DNA of 35,444 nucleotides from Eubacteriaceae bacterium (GTDB lineage: Bacteria > Bacillota > Clostridia > Eubacteriales > Alkalibacteraceae). The number at the start of each line of letters is the position of its first letter. Position 1 is the first letter of the stretch. The position numbers were made by a program, and so were the translations under genes. The stretch is taken from contig JAAXUP010000014.1 in the NCBI GenBank assembly GCA_013335935.1, forward strand, positions 1-35,444. Direction: 5' to 3'. This document shows, piece by piece, positions 18,388-26,550 of the stretch. The notes beneath the pieces were generated by a model, which worked only from the letters and a program-made list of their open reading frames with translations, made no database searches and was not told the DNA's origin.

Positions 18388-18414
18388 GGAACTACTGAGG
18401 CAGTTCCTTTTATT
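18388..18414 (+). terminator. Terminator of the glycosyltransferase-like gene
   Basis: GGAACT (18388-18393) pairs with AGTTCC (18402-18407) over an 8-base loop, followed by TTTTATT. It lies 16 bp after the stop codon. Confidence 0.75.
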
Positions 18415-18605
18415 GAATAAAATGGATATATATACAGCTTAATTTATTTCTATGGGGGTAAAAATATTGTAAGAGTAAATAGTAAAAGAAAGCAATCTGG
18501 TAATATGTCAAGCGATAAATCAAAAGATAGTTTAGCAGAATGAATAAAAAAGTGCATGACAAATAAACCTCGAGATTTCAAAGAAAAAATCAAGGCAATT
18601 TGAAG
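18415..18605. other. AT-rich flank of the IS110 element
   Basis: About 190 bp without a complete gene. Short peptide-like frames after GGGGG (18452-18456) run into stops within 25 codons and may be remnants of a disrupted gene. The right end of the IS110 element should lie here, close to the transposase stop, but IS110 ends lack diagnostic inverted repeats so I cannot place it. Confidence 0.4.
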
Positions 18606-19892
18606 CTATAAATTCGGAGTATGATCTACTCCTTGAGGAACAAAAAGTTGATTTTTGGCCAGCAATCCAAAAACCAAACGGATAAATTTCCGTGATGTAA
18701 GTGCGAGTGCTCTTTTGTGTTGATGGATTTTCACTTCATGGAACTTCTTTTGATAAAAGGCATCATACTCTGGAAGATGACGAACAACACTTCCTGTAGC
18801 TTCTATCAGGTAATAGCGAAGAAACTTGTTACCAGCCTTGCTCATCTTGGTGTCATCAGAATGAAAGTCGCCAGACTGATTTTCATTCCATACAATCCCT
18901 GCATATTTAGCTAGCGCTGAGTGACTGGAAAATGCATGCATACTGCCGATTTCAGCAAGTATACCAGAGGCAAAAACCGGACCGATACCAGGTATGGATT
19001 TCAAGCAGAGGTATTCTGTAGGATTAAGTCCGGAAACTGTTTTTTCAATAGCCTTGTCAATGGCCTTGATTTCAGCCTCGAAAGCTTTTATACAGTTTAA
19101 AGAAGATGCAATTGCGATGGTTAAGGGTTCGTAAAGACACTTGTCTAAACGATATGAATTTCTAGCAGCTGCTTGCAATATGGAAGCTACCTCTTGGGGA
19201 TTGCTGAAGCGATTTTTTCCTTTCTCACAAACGAAAGAAATAAGCTCTTCAATCGATGCTTCAGCGATCTGTTCATTGGAAAGAAAATCGGTTAGAACAG
19301 CAGAAGCCGTAGCGCCATATTTGTTTGAGAAAGGGTGATTGTCATTTGTCAGTGTGGCAAACTCACTGAATTTTAGAAATACATTTGTAAGCATGTAAGT
19401 TTTTTCTCTGGTCAAGCATTCAACTAAATGCAGACGATGTCTGGTTAAGCGCTGCAGAGCCAGAAACTGTGAGCCTCGCCAGGGTTCGCAAGAGATTCTT
19501 CCAACTCGGGCAAAGTCAGCAATGACAAAGGCATCAATGGGATCCTTTTTACCCATGCCAATAAAAGACTTCTTGTAGTTGGCAACCATCTTTGGATTGA
19601 GACAGTAAACATATGTATTATAAGGAGCCAGAAGAGCACAAGAAGATAGAAAATTGGCAATATGAATCCCATAAAAAGAAGTGGACTCTAAAGCAATAAT
19701 AATGCGTGTGAAATGGCTGCCAGCTAGCAAAGCAGAAAGTTTATCAGCGATTTTATCGGCGCCAGGCTGAGAATTAGGAACAGTAAATTCTAAAAGCTTA
19801 TCCTGTTCGAAATTCAAGGTGCAAATTACGTTTTCACGGGCAGATACATCAATGCCAACAAACAAAGTAGATAGATACTCAGATTTTTTCAT
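18606..19892 (-). CDS. IS110-family transposase (DEDD plus serine recombinase)
   Basis: A 428-residue transposase from ATG 19892, which follows AAAGGTGGTGAT; the frame extends 30 codons upstream without a binding site. The N-terminal RuvC-like DEDD domain shows Asp15 (VGIDVS), Glu69 (IALEST), and Asp117 and Asp120 (KKDPIDAF). The C-terminal Transposase_20 domain has the helix-hairpin-helix LKSIPGIGPVFASGIL and a catalytic serine candidate in KMSKAGNKFLRYYL. All catalytic elements and full length are present, so the enzyme appears intact. IS110 enzymes use an RNA transcribed from an element end (bridge RNA) to select donor and target. The large non-coding region is upstream of the gene here, as in the IS110 rather than IS1111 group. 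Confidence 0.93.
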   Translation of the reverse strand: MKKSEYLSTLFVGIDVSARENVICTLNFEQDKLLEFTVPNSQPGADKIADKLSALLAGSHFTRIIIALESTSFYGIHIANFLSSCALLAPYNTYVYCLNPKMVANYKKSFIGMGKKDPIDAFVIADFARVGRISCEPWRGSQFLALQRLTRHRLHLVECLTREKTYMLTNVFLKFSEFATLTNDNHPFSNKYGATASAVLTDFLSNEQIAEASIEELISFVCEKGKNRFSNPQEVASILQAAARNSYRLDKCLYEPLTIAIASSLNCIKAFEAEIKAIDKAIEKTVSGLNPTEYLCLKSIPGIGPVFASGILAEIGSMHAFSSHSALAKYAGIVWNENQSGDFHSDDTKMSKAGNKFLRYYLIEATGSVVRHLPEYDAFYQKKFHEVKIHQHKRALALTSRKFIRLVFGLLAKNQLFVPQGVDHTPNL

Positions 19893-20160
19893 GATATCAC
19901 CACCTTTCATGATAGAGATGAGGAAATTAGAGAAAGAATATCCTAATCTTAAGCACTGACTGAAACCTCGCATAATAAGCATTCAACCAACAGAAATACC
20001 TTGCTGGGGGCTACTGTAGGGGATGCAACATCTGAGTGAGCAGCATTTGATACTTAAGTCAGGGAGCAAGCTTTCTTAGCAATAGCACATAGCTTTGCAA
20101 GGAGTGATAGCTCAAACCTTCGCTAATAACCCTATATGGTTATTGTAGCATTAGGATATT
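19893..20160 (-). ncRNA. IS110 left-end non-coding region, candidate bridge RNA
   Basis: About 265 bp of structured non-coding DNA upstream of the transposase. An 11-bp perfect inverted repeat brackets most of it: AATATCCTAAT (19938-19948) and ATTAGGATATT (20150-20160). Inside lies a strong hairpin (GCTAATAACC 20122-20131 with GGTTATTGTAGC 20138-20149) and several smaller ones. In the IS110 group such left-end sequence encodes the bridge RNA that pairs with donor and target DNA. Exact RNA ends and guide loops cannot be determined here. Confidence 0.5.
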
Positions 20161-20182
20161 ATAAGTAAAAATAAATAAGAAT

Positions 20183-20203
20183 ATAGCTGTGATTATTAGC
20201 TAT
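20183..20203. promoter_or_regulatory. Inverted repeat, candidate TetR operator
   Basis: ATAGCT (20183-20188) and AGCTAT (20198-20203) with a 9-bp spacer lie just upstream of TATACT/TATAAT sequences and about 27 bp before the TetR start. This is a common autoregulatory position. No convincing -35 box was found. Confidence 0.4.
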
Positions 20204-20229
20204 ACTCTTATAATACGAGGAGTGTGTGT

Positions 20230-20883
20230 ATGGCTACCAATAAAAAGGGAGATCTCACGAAGGAACACATCTACCAGACTTCGAAAACCTTGTTCTACAA
20301 AATCGGTTATACAAAGGCAACACTATCGAAGATTTCACATGAGGCATCCGTTCCTATCGGCCTGATCCCTTATCATTTCACCAACAAAGATCATATTGTC
20401 AGCATGATCTATTCCGATTTCATGAGAAGCATAGACGAGTGCATAGAGGCTCAAATGAAAGATGAAATTGACAACAGCATTCTTTTCCATGCTGTCCAGG
20501 AGAGGATCTATTTCCAAATCATTCTTAATGACGAAAACAACCTCCGCTTTTATCACGAATTTCTAAATAAAAAGTCCAACTATCGTATATTGAATTTTCT
20601 TATTGGCGAACGTTATCGACAATACCTGATTGACTTTGAGATTGAAATTGATGAAACAACATTTACCGCGCTGCTCCATGCGGATTTTGGAGCCAGACGA
20701 GAATTTTTCTTATATTATATGAAAGATCTGAATATTATGGACATTCAGGATGCCGTTTCATTCCTTCATGGAATCGTCCCCCGTCTGCTGAAAATCGATC
20801 AAAAAAGAGTGGATGAAATCCTGGAAAAATCTTTTGAAATTTACACAAGGATAGATTGCAGAGATCTTTGTTTTTTAATTTGA
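20230..20883 (+). CDS. TetR-family transcriptional regulator
   Basis: A 217-residue protein with an N-terminal TetR HTH (KTLFYKIGYTKATLSKISHEASVPIGLIPYHFTNKDHIVSMIY, broken here only by its turn, about residues 19-60) and an unassigned all-helical ligand domain. ATG 20230 is preferred over the in-frame GTG at 20224, since AGGAG at 20218-20222 leaves seven bases to the ATG but only one to the GTG. The gene is alone on its strand, between the IS110 element and the met transporter, and its target is not evident. The inverted repeat upstream may be its own operator. Confidence 0.85.
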   Translation: MATNKKGDLTKEHIYQTSKTLFYKIGYTKATLSKISHEASVPIGLIPYHFTNKDHIVSMIYSDFMRSIDECIEAQMKDEIDNSILFHAVQERIYFQIILNDENNLRFYHEFLNKKSNYRILNFLIGERYRQYLIDFEIEIDETTFTALLHADFGARREFFLYYMKDLNIMDIQDAVSFLHGIVPRLLKIDQKRVDEILEKSFEIYTRIDCRDLCFLI

Positions 20884-20907
20884 AGGCAGTATGCTTGATT
20901 TCTACAT

Positions 20908-20948
20908 TAAAAAGGGTGTAAACTAGTTCAGTTTTACACCCTTTTATG
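20908..20948. terminator. Bidirectional terminator between tetR-type gene and metQ
   Basis: AAAAGGGTGTAAA (20910-20922) and TTTACACCCTTTT (20933-20945) form a perfect 13-bp stem with A and T tracts on both sides. It can stop transcription from either of the convergent genes. Confidence 0.9.
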
Positions 20949-20971
20949 TTTCTATCCTAATAACTACTTCT

Positions 20972-21796
20972 TTAGAATGCAGGTACTACAGCACCTTTAT
21001 ACTTTTCTTCAATGAAGTTTTTCACGTCCTCAGACTGGATCACTTCTTTCAGGGTATCAAAAACGGCTCGGTCATCACCTGTTCTTATAACAACAACATT
21101 TGCATAGGTTTTAGCTGCAATAGAATCCTTCTCTTCCGATAGAAGTGCATCTGAAGTGTTAAAGCCGGCTTCAATTGCATAGTTCCCATTGATGACGGCA
21201 ATATTTACATCAGGAACAGAGGTAGGAACCTTTGCGGCTTCAACCTCAATGAATTTAAGGTTCTTAGGATTGCTTACGATATCCTTTACTGTGGCATTAA
21301 ACCCTGCGTCTTCCTTTACCTTAATTAGGCCTGCAGTTTCTAACAAAAGAAGTGCTCTGGCTTCATTTGTTGTATCATTGGGGACGGCAACGGTATCTCC
21401 ATCTTTCACTTCATCCAGAGATTTCGTTTTCCCGGCATAGATTCCCAGAGGTTCGAAGTGGACAGGAATGATCGCGGTAAGGTCGGTGTTGTTTTTTGCA
21501 TTGAAATCATCCAGATAGGGTACATGCTGGAAAAAGTTCGCATCAAGTTCTTTATTTTGCAATGCATTATTCGGCGCTACATAGTCAGTGAACTCAACAA
21601 TTTTTAGCTCAATGTTCTTTTCAGCCAGCAAAGGCTTTATAAACTCCAGGATCTCTGCATGGGGTACAGGTGTCGCACCGACGGTTAACGTAACCGTCTT
21701 GGAATCTGAACTGCTACCTGATTTTGAAGTGCAGCCAGCGAACACCCCTGCTGCTATCATAAAAATCGCAAATAAAATAATTCCTTTTTTCTTCAT
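20972..21796 (-). CDS. metQ: MetQ/NlpA-family substrate-binding lipoprotein
   Basis: A 274-residue lipoprotein of the NlpA family. The signal peptide ends in the lipobox VFAGC with lipidated Cys22, and the family core begins VTLTVGATPVPHAEIL, then VEFTDYVAPNNAL and FFQHVPYLDDF. It delivers methionine (D or L, or a related amino acid) to the MetNI permease. I start at ATG 21796; an ATG four codons earlier abuts the AGGAG and would be poorly initiated. The gene is separated from metI by 139 bp containing its own promoter, so the binding protein can be made in excess. Confidence 0.9.
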   Translation of the reverse strand: MKKKGIILFAIFMIAAGVFAGCTSKSGSSSDSKTVTLTVGATPVPHAEILEFIKPLLAEKNIELKIVEFTDYVAPNNALQNKELDANFFQHVPYLDDFNAKNNTDLTAIIPVHFEPLGIYAGKTKSLDEVKDGDTVAVPNDTTNEARALLLLETAGLIKVKEDAGFNATVKDIVSNPKNLKFIEVEAAKVPTSVPDVNIAVINGNYAIEAGFNTSDALLSEEKDSIAAKTYANVVVIRTGDDRAVFDTLKEVIQSEDVKNFIEEKYKGAVVPAF

Positions 21797-21862
21797 CTTT
21801 ACACTCATCTCCTTTTTATTATTACTAATCCTATGGTTTTAGTATGGATTTATGTAGATATA

Positions 21863-21891
21863 ATTCTAACCCTTTATGATCAGTCTGTCAA
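21863..21891 (-). promoter_or_regulatory. Promoter of metQ with adjacent direct repeat
   Basis: On the minus strand, TTGACA (21886-21891), a 17-bp spacer and TAGAAT (21863-21868). Just upstream lies a direct repeat, CATTGAAAATATA (21896-21908) and CATTGAAAATGTA (21911-21923) in plus-strand notation, 15 bp apart. This is a candidate site for a regulator such as the nearby Rrf2 proteins. Confidence 0.65.
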
Positions 21892-21935
21892 CACCCATTG
21901 AAAATATACACATTGAAAATGTATTGTACATATTA

Positions 21936-22598
21936 CTAATTCAGTTTATTGATTTTCTTTGAAATTCTATTGCCAGTAATTTGAATCAGCTGAACAATAG
22001 CCACCAATAGTACAATGGTCACCATCATCAAATCCCGTTCATACCTGTAATAGCCGTAACGGATGGCAATATCCCCTAAGCCGCCTCCACCAACAGCCCC
22101 TGCCATTGCAGAATATCCAACAAGGGTTATGGTCGTAATTGACGCTCCAAGGATAAGTGATGGCATGGATTCAGGAATCATCACTTTTGTTATGATCTGC
22201 ATATTCGAACACCCCATGGAAATTGCCGCTTCAATGATCCCTTTGTTCAACTCTCTGAGAGAACTTTCCACCATTCTGGCAACAAAAGGTACCGCTCCTA
22301 TCACCAGGGGGACGATTGATGCCGTTACGCCTATGGAAGTCCCTACAATAAGTCTGGTCAAGGGGATCACCGCAATGAGTAGGATGATAAAGGGAACTGA
22401 CCTGACGATATTTACAATTGTTCCCAAGATGTTATAACAGGTTTTAGCAGGCATTATGCCATTTTCATCCGTTACGACCAGTGCAATTCCTGCGGGAATC
22501 CCTATAAGATAGGAGAAAAAAACAGATACAAAAATCATATACAGGGAATCGATAGTGCCCTTTATAAGGATCGAACCATATTCATTTAACAATTCCAT
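21936..22598 (-). CDS. metI: MetI-type ABC transporter permease
   Basis: A 220-residue inner-membrane permease with five or more hydrophobic segments and the binding-protein-dependent transport loop (ELNKGIIEAAISMGCSNMQIITKVMIPESMPSLI, residues near 115-150, the EAA coupling motif). Length matches the MetI family. It begins two bases after the metN stop codon, so the two are co-translated and form the membrane part of the importer. Confidence 0.92.
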   Translation of the reverse strand: MELLNEYGSILIKGTIDSLYMIFVSVFFSYLIGIPAGIALVVTDENGIMPAKTCYNILGTIVNIVRSVPFIILLIAVIPLTRLIVGTSIGVTASIVPLVIGAVPFVARMVESSLRELNKGIIEAAISMGCSNMQIITKVMIPESMPSLILGASITTITLVGYSAMAGAVGGGGLGDIAIRYGYYRYERDLMMVTIVLLVAIVQLIQITGNRISKKINKLN

Positions 22599-22600
22599 TC

Positions 22601-23308
22601 CTATTCCCCCTCAAAATGATTGATCAAATCTGCAGTAAGACCATCCTTGACAATCTTTGCACTTTCGATTACCGCTACCCTGTTGCATATCGCTTCCACA
22701 ACTTTCATCTCATGGGTGATGATAATAATTGTAACGCCCAACCGTATATTGATACTTTTCAAAAGCTCCAGAATAGACAATGTTGTTACGGGGTCTAATG
22801 CAGAAGTAGCTTCGTCACAAAGCAGCACTTTAGGCTGATTGGCAAGGGCTCTCGCAATGGCTACCCTTTGCTTTTGCCCGCCGCTTAATTTGGCAGGATA
22901 GCTGTTTGCTTTATCTTCAAGACCTACTAGTTTTAACAGTTCCTGAACCCTCGCGTCAGCCGCCTTGCTGTCAAATCCTGCGATTTCAAGAGGAAACTTA
23001 ATATTTTGAAAGACATTTTTCTGCATAAGAAGATTAAAATCCTGGAAAATCATACCCAGACTTTGTCTCGTTTTTCGGAGTTCAGGTCCATTCATCAGCG
23101 TAATGTCTTCCCCATCGATCAAGATATTTCCAGCCGTAGGCTTTTCCAGGAGATTAATACATCGGACCAGTGTGCTTTTCCCAGCACCGCTTAAGCCGAT
23201 AACGCCGTATATGTCTCCTTTTTTAATATCCAGGTTAACGTGATCAAGTGCTAAAAAATCACCATGATCACTATGATATATTTTTGTTAAATTTTGAATT
23301 TTAATCAT
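22601..23308 (-). CDS. metN: MetN-type ABC transporter ATPase lacking the C-terminal NIL domain
   Basis: A 235-residue ATPase with Walker [11 protein letters not shown]-loop (IFQDFN), signature LSGGQKQR, Walker [13 protein letters not shown] and switch histidine ITHEM. It powers the MetI permease. Typical MetN is about 340 residues, with a C-terminal ACT-like NIL domain that binds methionine and inhibits transport. Here the protein ends soon after the nucleotide-binding domain, so that feedback control should be absent. The neighbouring metI and metQ make the family call solid, although substrate specificity (methionine or another amino acid) is inferred. Confidence 0.9.
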   Translation of the reverse strand: MIKIQNLTKIYHSDHGDFLALDHVNLDIKKGDIYGVIGLSGAGKSTLVRCINLLEKPTAGNILIDGEDITLMNGPELRKTRQSLGMIFQDFNLLMQKNVFQNIKFPLEIAGFDSKAADARVQELLKLVGLEDKANSYPAKLSGGQKQRVAIARALANQPKVLLCDEATSALDPVTTLSILELLKSINIRLGVTIIIITHEMKVVEAICNRVAVIESAKIVKDGLTADLINHFEGE

Positions 23309-23321
23309 ATTAGACTACCTT

Positions 23322-23768
23322 TCATATATAATACATCTCAGGAAGCAAGTTGTTCATTTTTTTATATTCAGCCACCATATCCTCTAATGTGACCGCATCC
23401 ACCAAAGCATTCAGTTTATCATCGATTTTGCTCCATATATTTGCATAAATGCAATATATGATGTCGTTTTTCTCGATCTCCGTCTTTACTTTTTCATCAA
23501 CGATGGAAAGGTTGCCTTCCAGGGCTCTGAGAATTCTGCCCATGGTAAGATCTTTGGCAGGTTCATTCAGGAGATAACCTCCCTGGGCGCCTTTTATACT
23601 CTTTACGATTCCTGCTTTTCTTAATGTGGAGAATACCTGCTCAAGGTATATTTCAGAAATACATTCCCGCTCTGCGATATTGGATAATGACTGGTGCCCT
23701 TCTTCCGAAAATACCGCCAGATCGATCAGTGCCCTTAACCCATATCGCCCTTTAGTAGATAGTTTCAA
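23322..23768 (-). CDS. Rrf2-family regulator, CymR-like, without Fe-S cysteines
   Basis: A 148-residue Rrf2 winged-helix protein: MKLSTKGRYGLRALIDLA, IYLEQVFSTLRKAGIVKSIKG, GAQGGYLLNEPAKDLTMGRILRALEG, and an end in MYYI typical of CymR. It has only isolated cysteines (in ERECISE and IIYCIY) and lacks the three-cysteine Fe-S site. That agrees with CymR-type cysteine/sulfur control, which works through O-acetylserine sulfhydrylase. It lies 13 bp upstream of metN in the same operon, so sulfur amino acid status probably regulates the transporter. Confidence 0.85.
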   Translation of the reverse strand: MKLSTKGRYGLRALIDLAVFSEEGHQSLSNIAERECISEIYLEQVFSTLRKAGIVKSIKGAQGGYLLNEPAKDLTMGRILRALEGNLSIVDEKVKTEIEKNDIIYCIYANIWSKIDDKLNALVDAVTLEDMVAEYKKMNNLLPEMYYI

Positions 23769-23815
23769 TTAATTCACCTCATACAGATCTCATTTTATCA
23801 ATGCTGACCCAAAAT

Positions 23816-24265
23816 TTAAATAAAATACTCGATGGTTTCTTTTTTCATGTCTCTATATTTAAGGACCAGATCCTCAATAGTGACGGAGTCCACCACCTTG
23901 TCGATTTCATCAGACATACCTTTCCATAAAAGCCTGGAGACACATGATTTATATCTGCTGCAAGACATGGCATCCTTGCTGGAAACCAGACAGGCTACCG
24001 GTACAAGTTCCCCTTCCACAGCTCGTATTACCTCTCCTGCGGTTATTTTCTTTGCAGGTTTTGCCAGTTTGTATCCACCCTGGGCGCCTCTGATACTTTC
24101 CACGATTCCATTTTGTCTGAGTATAACAAAAAGCTGTTCTAAATAATTTTTTGATTTGTCCAATCTGTCCGCTATATTTTTTAAACTTTCAAGTTCATCG
24201 CTGGAATGATAAGCTAGATCAAGCACTGCTTCCAATGCATATCTTCCTTTTGTAGAAATTTTCAT
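23816..24265 (-). CDS. Rrf2-family regulator with a three-cysteine Fe-S site
   Basis: A 149-residue Rrf2 protein beginning MKISTKGRYALEAVLDLA, with wing motif SIRGAQGGYKLAKP. Unlike its neighbour it keeps a cysteine triad in the CX9CX5C arrangement (ACLVSSKDAMSCSRYKSC), where IscR and NsrR bind a cluster. It may sense iron-sulfur status, oxygen or nitric oxide. It is 47 bp upstream of the CymR-like gene, in the same direction, and probably starts the met operon. The two proteins are paralogues that share the N-terminal half. Confidence 0.85.
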   Translation of the reverse strand: MKISTKGRYALEAVLDLAYHSSDELESLKNIADRLDKSKNYLEQLFVILRQNGIVESIRGAQGGYKLAKPAKKITAGEVIRAVEGELVPVACLVSSKDAMSCSRYKSCVSRLLWKGMSDEIDKVVDSVTIEDLVLKYRDMKKETIEYFI

Positions 24266-24392
24266 AACACTACCTCCAAATTTACTCCTTTATATTATCA
24301 TTTCACCTATTTCTATTCAATACATTCCATACTTTTTGGATATAAAATCGATATTTTTACTATGTTATGATATTGGGATGAACTTTCCTGAT

Positions 24393-24426
24393 CTAAAAAA
24401 AACCTTGTGTCTGCACACAAGGTTTG
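24393..24426 (-). terminator. Terminator of the CopZ-like gene
   Basis: On the minus strand, AACCTTGTGT and ACACAAGGTT (24401-24410 and 24415-24424 on the plus strand) form a 10-bp stem with a four-base loop, followed by eight T residues. It starts a few bases after the stop codon. Confidence 0.92.
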
Positions 24427-24428
24427 TA

Positions 24429-24647
24429 TTACATATTAAATTGTTCTATCCCGTATACTTTGTAACCAGCTCTGCCAAGGGCAAATTTGATATCCGCATC
24501 ATCCACGTCATATCCATCCAGGACGGCAAATTTAGCGTCTAAATTTACATCCACCGCTGAAACTCCCACCAAACCCTTAAGTGATTCTATTATACGTCCT
24601 GCGCATTGTCCGCAGCTCATGCCTTCTATTGTAATCTTCTTTTTCAT
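24429..24647 (-). CDS. CopZ-like heavy-metal-associated (HMA) metallochaperone
   Basis: A 72-residue single HMA domain with the metal-binding motif GMSCGQC, a ferredoxin-like fold pattern, and normal length for copper chaperones. It would carry Cu(I) or a similar soft metal in the cytosol. No copper ATPase or CsoR is adjacent; the nearest P1B ATPase, at 31083-33275, is of the Zn/Cd type. It has a clear AGGAGG and its own terminator, so it is a single-gene unit. The motif makes the domain sure, and the metal is inferred. Confidence 0.88.
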   Translation of the reverse strand: MKKKITIEGMSCGQCAGRIIESLKGLVGVSAVDVNLDAKFAVLDGYDVDDADIKFALGRAGYKVYGIEQFNM

Positions 24648-24990
24648 ATGATTTTCCTCCTAAAACATTCAACCGGTACCTGTTGGATTTATCCGGCTAT
24701 CAAATTGATATTATTCTCCGATTATCTATACCATGGATTATACATGATACTTATGGAGAAGGTGTGTAGATGAGAATTTTCTATCTTTTTTATCAATTCG
24801 TGGAATCATCATATCATATAGGTATAATATTGTCTATTATATGTTAATCTTTTTATTACAAAAGTCTCATATTCGAGCAAGTGTAAACGTCGTCAAGTTA
24901 AGTACACTTAATACAGCGCGCTTTTTCCCTCTTCACCAGAGAACACCGTCTTCGACGAGTTGTTCTCGTGTGATTTACTATCACATAAAA
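24648..24990. other. Intergenic region with an isolated hairpin
   Basis: About 340 bp upstream of the copZ-like gene with no credible gene. It contains a stable hairpin, GAGAACA (24939-24945) with TGTTCTC (24961-24967), extended by CGTC-TTC-GACG inside. A TGTGA/TCACA pair sits at 24969-24985. The copZ promoter should lie near 24700, but I cannot define its boxes. Confidence 0.4.
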
Positions 24991-25048
24991 AGCACCTTTT
25001 ACATACATGATACACTCAATTAAGAGCATATCGTATGTAAAAGGTGCT
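24987..25048 (-). terminator. Terminator of the DASS transporter gene
   Basis: AGCACCTTTTACATAC (24991-25006) and GTATGTAAAAGGTGCT (25033-25048) are a perfect 16-bp inverted repeat; on the minus strand it is followed by TTTTTATG. The long stem, 27 bp past the stop codon, should terminate efficiently. Confidence 0.88.
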
Positions 25049-25074
25049 ATTAATAAGAACTTCGACCTAAGGGA

Positions 25075-26550
25075 TCAATTAAATCCCAGTACAGGACCCA
25101 GAGCGATGGTGAGTCCAGACATGACAAGAACCCAAAATACGCTTATTATTAATCCTGGGACGAACATATCCAGCATTTTATAATAACCTTTTGGATAGGT
25201 GATCAGGATCACCGTGTCAAGAGGCAGTAAAAATGCGCAGGATGCTGTAAAGGCAACGGGTATGCAATAAAGTGCTGGATTGACTCCAGTACTGGTGGCA
25301 AGTCCAATAATTGGTGGAATCACTGCTGCAATCAGGGCCGGATTGATGGGTATGGGAAGATGGATGATTACCGTAAAAGCAGACAGTATGATAGTTACCC
25401 ATATCACATCAAAGGCACCTATCCCGCTTAACACATTCTGCACTACCCAAGCAGACAACCCGGTATCGACAGATGCGAATCCAAGACACATGACTGATCC
25501 GACTAAAAGAACGACATTCCAACCGGTGTACTTGTGAACATCATCCCAGTCTACCAGACTAACCCCAGGTAAAAACATAACCACTGCTGCAAAAATCGCA
25601 ATTTGTACGATATCAAGGGTCCTTATCCATGAACTGGCTACCCATAAAACCATACTTATCATCATGATGATGGCCGTCTTATATTCCCTGGTGCTCCATT
25701 TTCCGAGTTCCTGTTGTTCCTTAACAAAAAATGCTTTTTCTCCGATGGATTCGATTTCCGGTGGGATGATCGTAATTAAAACAAACCATGCAATAACAAT
25801 CATTATTAAATACATGGGGACGCCTAACCCCATCCACTGAAAGAAAGTAATGTCGATGTTGGCAATAGACTTGATCAGGGACAAGGCTAAAATATTGATG
25901 GAGCTCCCCGCTGGAGTTGCAACCCCGCCGATAAGTGCCGCGATGGGGATACCGATCATGATGGCTTTCCCAAAATTACTTCCTGGCTTCAAATTCAAAT
26001 TATTAAGTATTGGAAGTGACAAGGTCATCCAAATGACACTCGAAGGCACATCTGATAGGAATGTGGAGGTGGTGGCGCAACCGAACATGAATACAAATAT
26101 TGCCGTTTTGCTACCTGTTCCTGTGTGATTGATCAGCATCAGGGCAAACCTGCGTCCCAGACCTGATTTTTCAACTGCTAAGGATAAAACAAAGGAAGCA
26201 ATGATGAAAAATATTACCGGACTGGAAAAGCTGGCTACTGCACTTCCCAAGCTTTTAGAAATTCCTAGTAGTGGCATTAAAGCAAGGATCAGCAGGGACG
26301 TAACCGCTACTGGAAGGCTCTCCATTGCCCAAAGGACAATCGCTGCGGTAAATAAGGCAGCCAGACTTCTGGCACTTGCCATCAGGCCTCCTGCGTCCGC
26401 ATTTCCAGCAGGCAGCAGATAATACACCAGAAGACCCGCAATAACGGCTATAACAATTCCTAGAATACTTCTTTTAACCGTACTTTTGTTCTCGGTTTGA
26501 ATAAATTTAACTTTAGAATCATTGCCTGACAAATCGTTTTTATTTTTCAT
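25075..26550 (-). CDS. DASS (SLC13) family sodium-coupled anion transporter
   Basis: A 491-residue membrane protein with about 12 hydrophobic segments. Its two inverted-repeat substrate/sodium regions show TSTFLSDVPSSVIW then TPAGSSINILAL in the first half, and HLPIPINPAL with FTASCAFLLPLDTVILITYPKGYYK in the second. These resemble DASS dicarboxylate/sulfate symporters (CitT, SdcS, YfbS group). Likely substrates are C4-dicarboxylates, citrate or another divalent anion. It is monocistronic, with a consensus promoter 316 bp upstream and a strong terminator. The N-terminal 25 residues are hydrophilic. Family is firm, substrate not determinable. Confidence 0.88.
   Translation of the reverse strand: MKNKNDLSGNDSKVKFIQTENKSTVKRSILGIVIAVIAGLLVYYLLPAGNADAGGLMASARSLAALFTAAIVLWAMESLPVAVTSLLILALMPLLGISKSLGSAVASFSSPVIFFIIASFVLSLAVEKSGLGRRFALMLINHTGTGSKTAIFVFMFGCATTSTFLSDVPSSVIWMTLSLPILNNLNLKPGSNFGKAIMIGIPIAALIGGVATPAGSSINILALSLIKSIANIDITFFQWMGLGVPMYLIMIVIAWFVLITIIPPEIESIGEKAFFVKEQQELGKWSTREYKTAIIMMISMVLWVASSWIRTLDIVQIAIFAAVVMFLPGVSLVDWDDVHKYTGWNVVLLVGSVMCLGFASVDTGLSAWVVQNVLSGIGAFDVIWVTIILSAFTVIIHLPIPINPALIAAVIPPIIGLATSTGVNPALYCIPVAFTASCAFLLPLDTVILITYPKGYYKMLDMFVPGLIISVFWVLVMSGLTIALGPVLGFN

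Larger units (their letters stand above)
18560..20160 (-). mobile_element. IS110-family insertion sequence (approximate limits)
   Basis: One transposase gene with a long non-coding left end. Limits are approximate because this family has no conserved terminal repeats and produces little or no target duplication. The left boundary in transposase orientation is near 20150-20160; the other lies shortly beyond the transposase stop. Confidence 0.6.

Noticed and set aside
24969-24985. TGTGA/TCACA pair resembling a CRP site
   Set aside because: The spacer is seven rather than six bases, it sits downstream of the gene on the nearest transcript, and Clostridia do not use E. coli-type CRP sites in this way.
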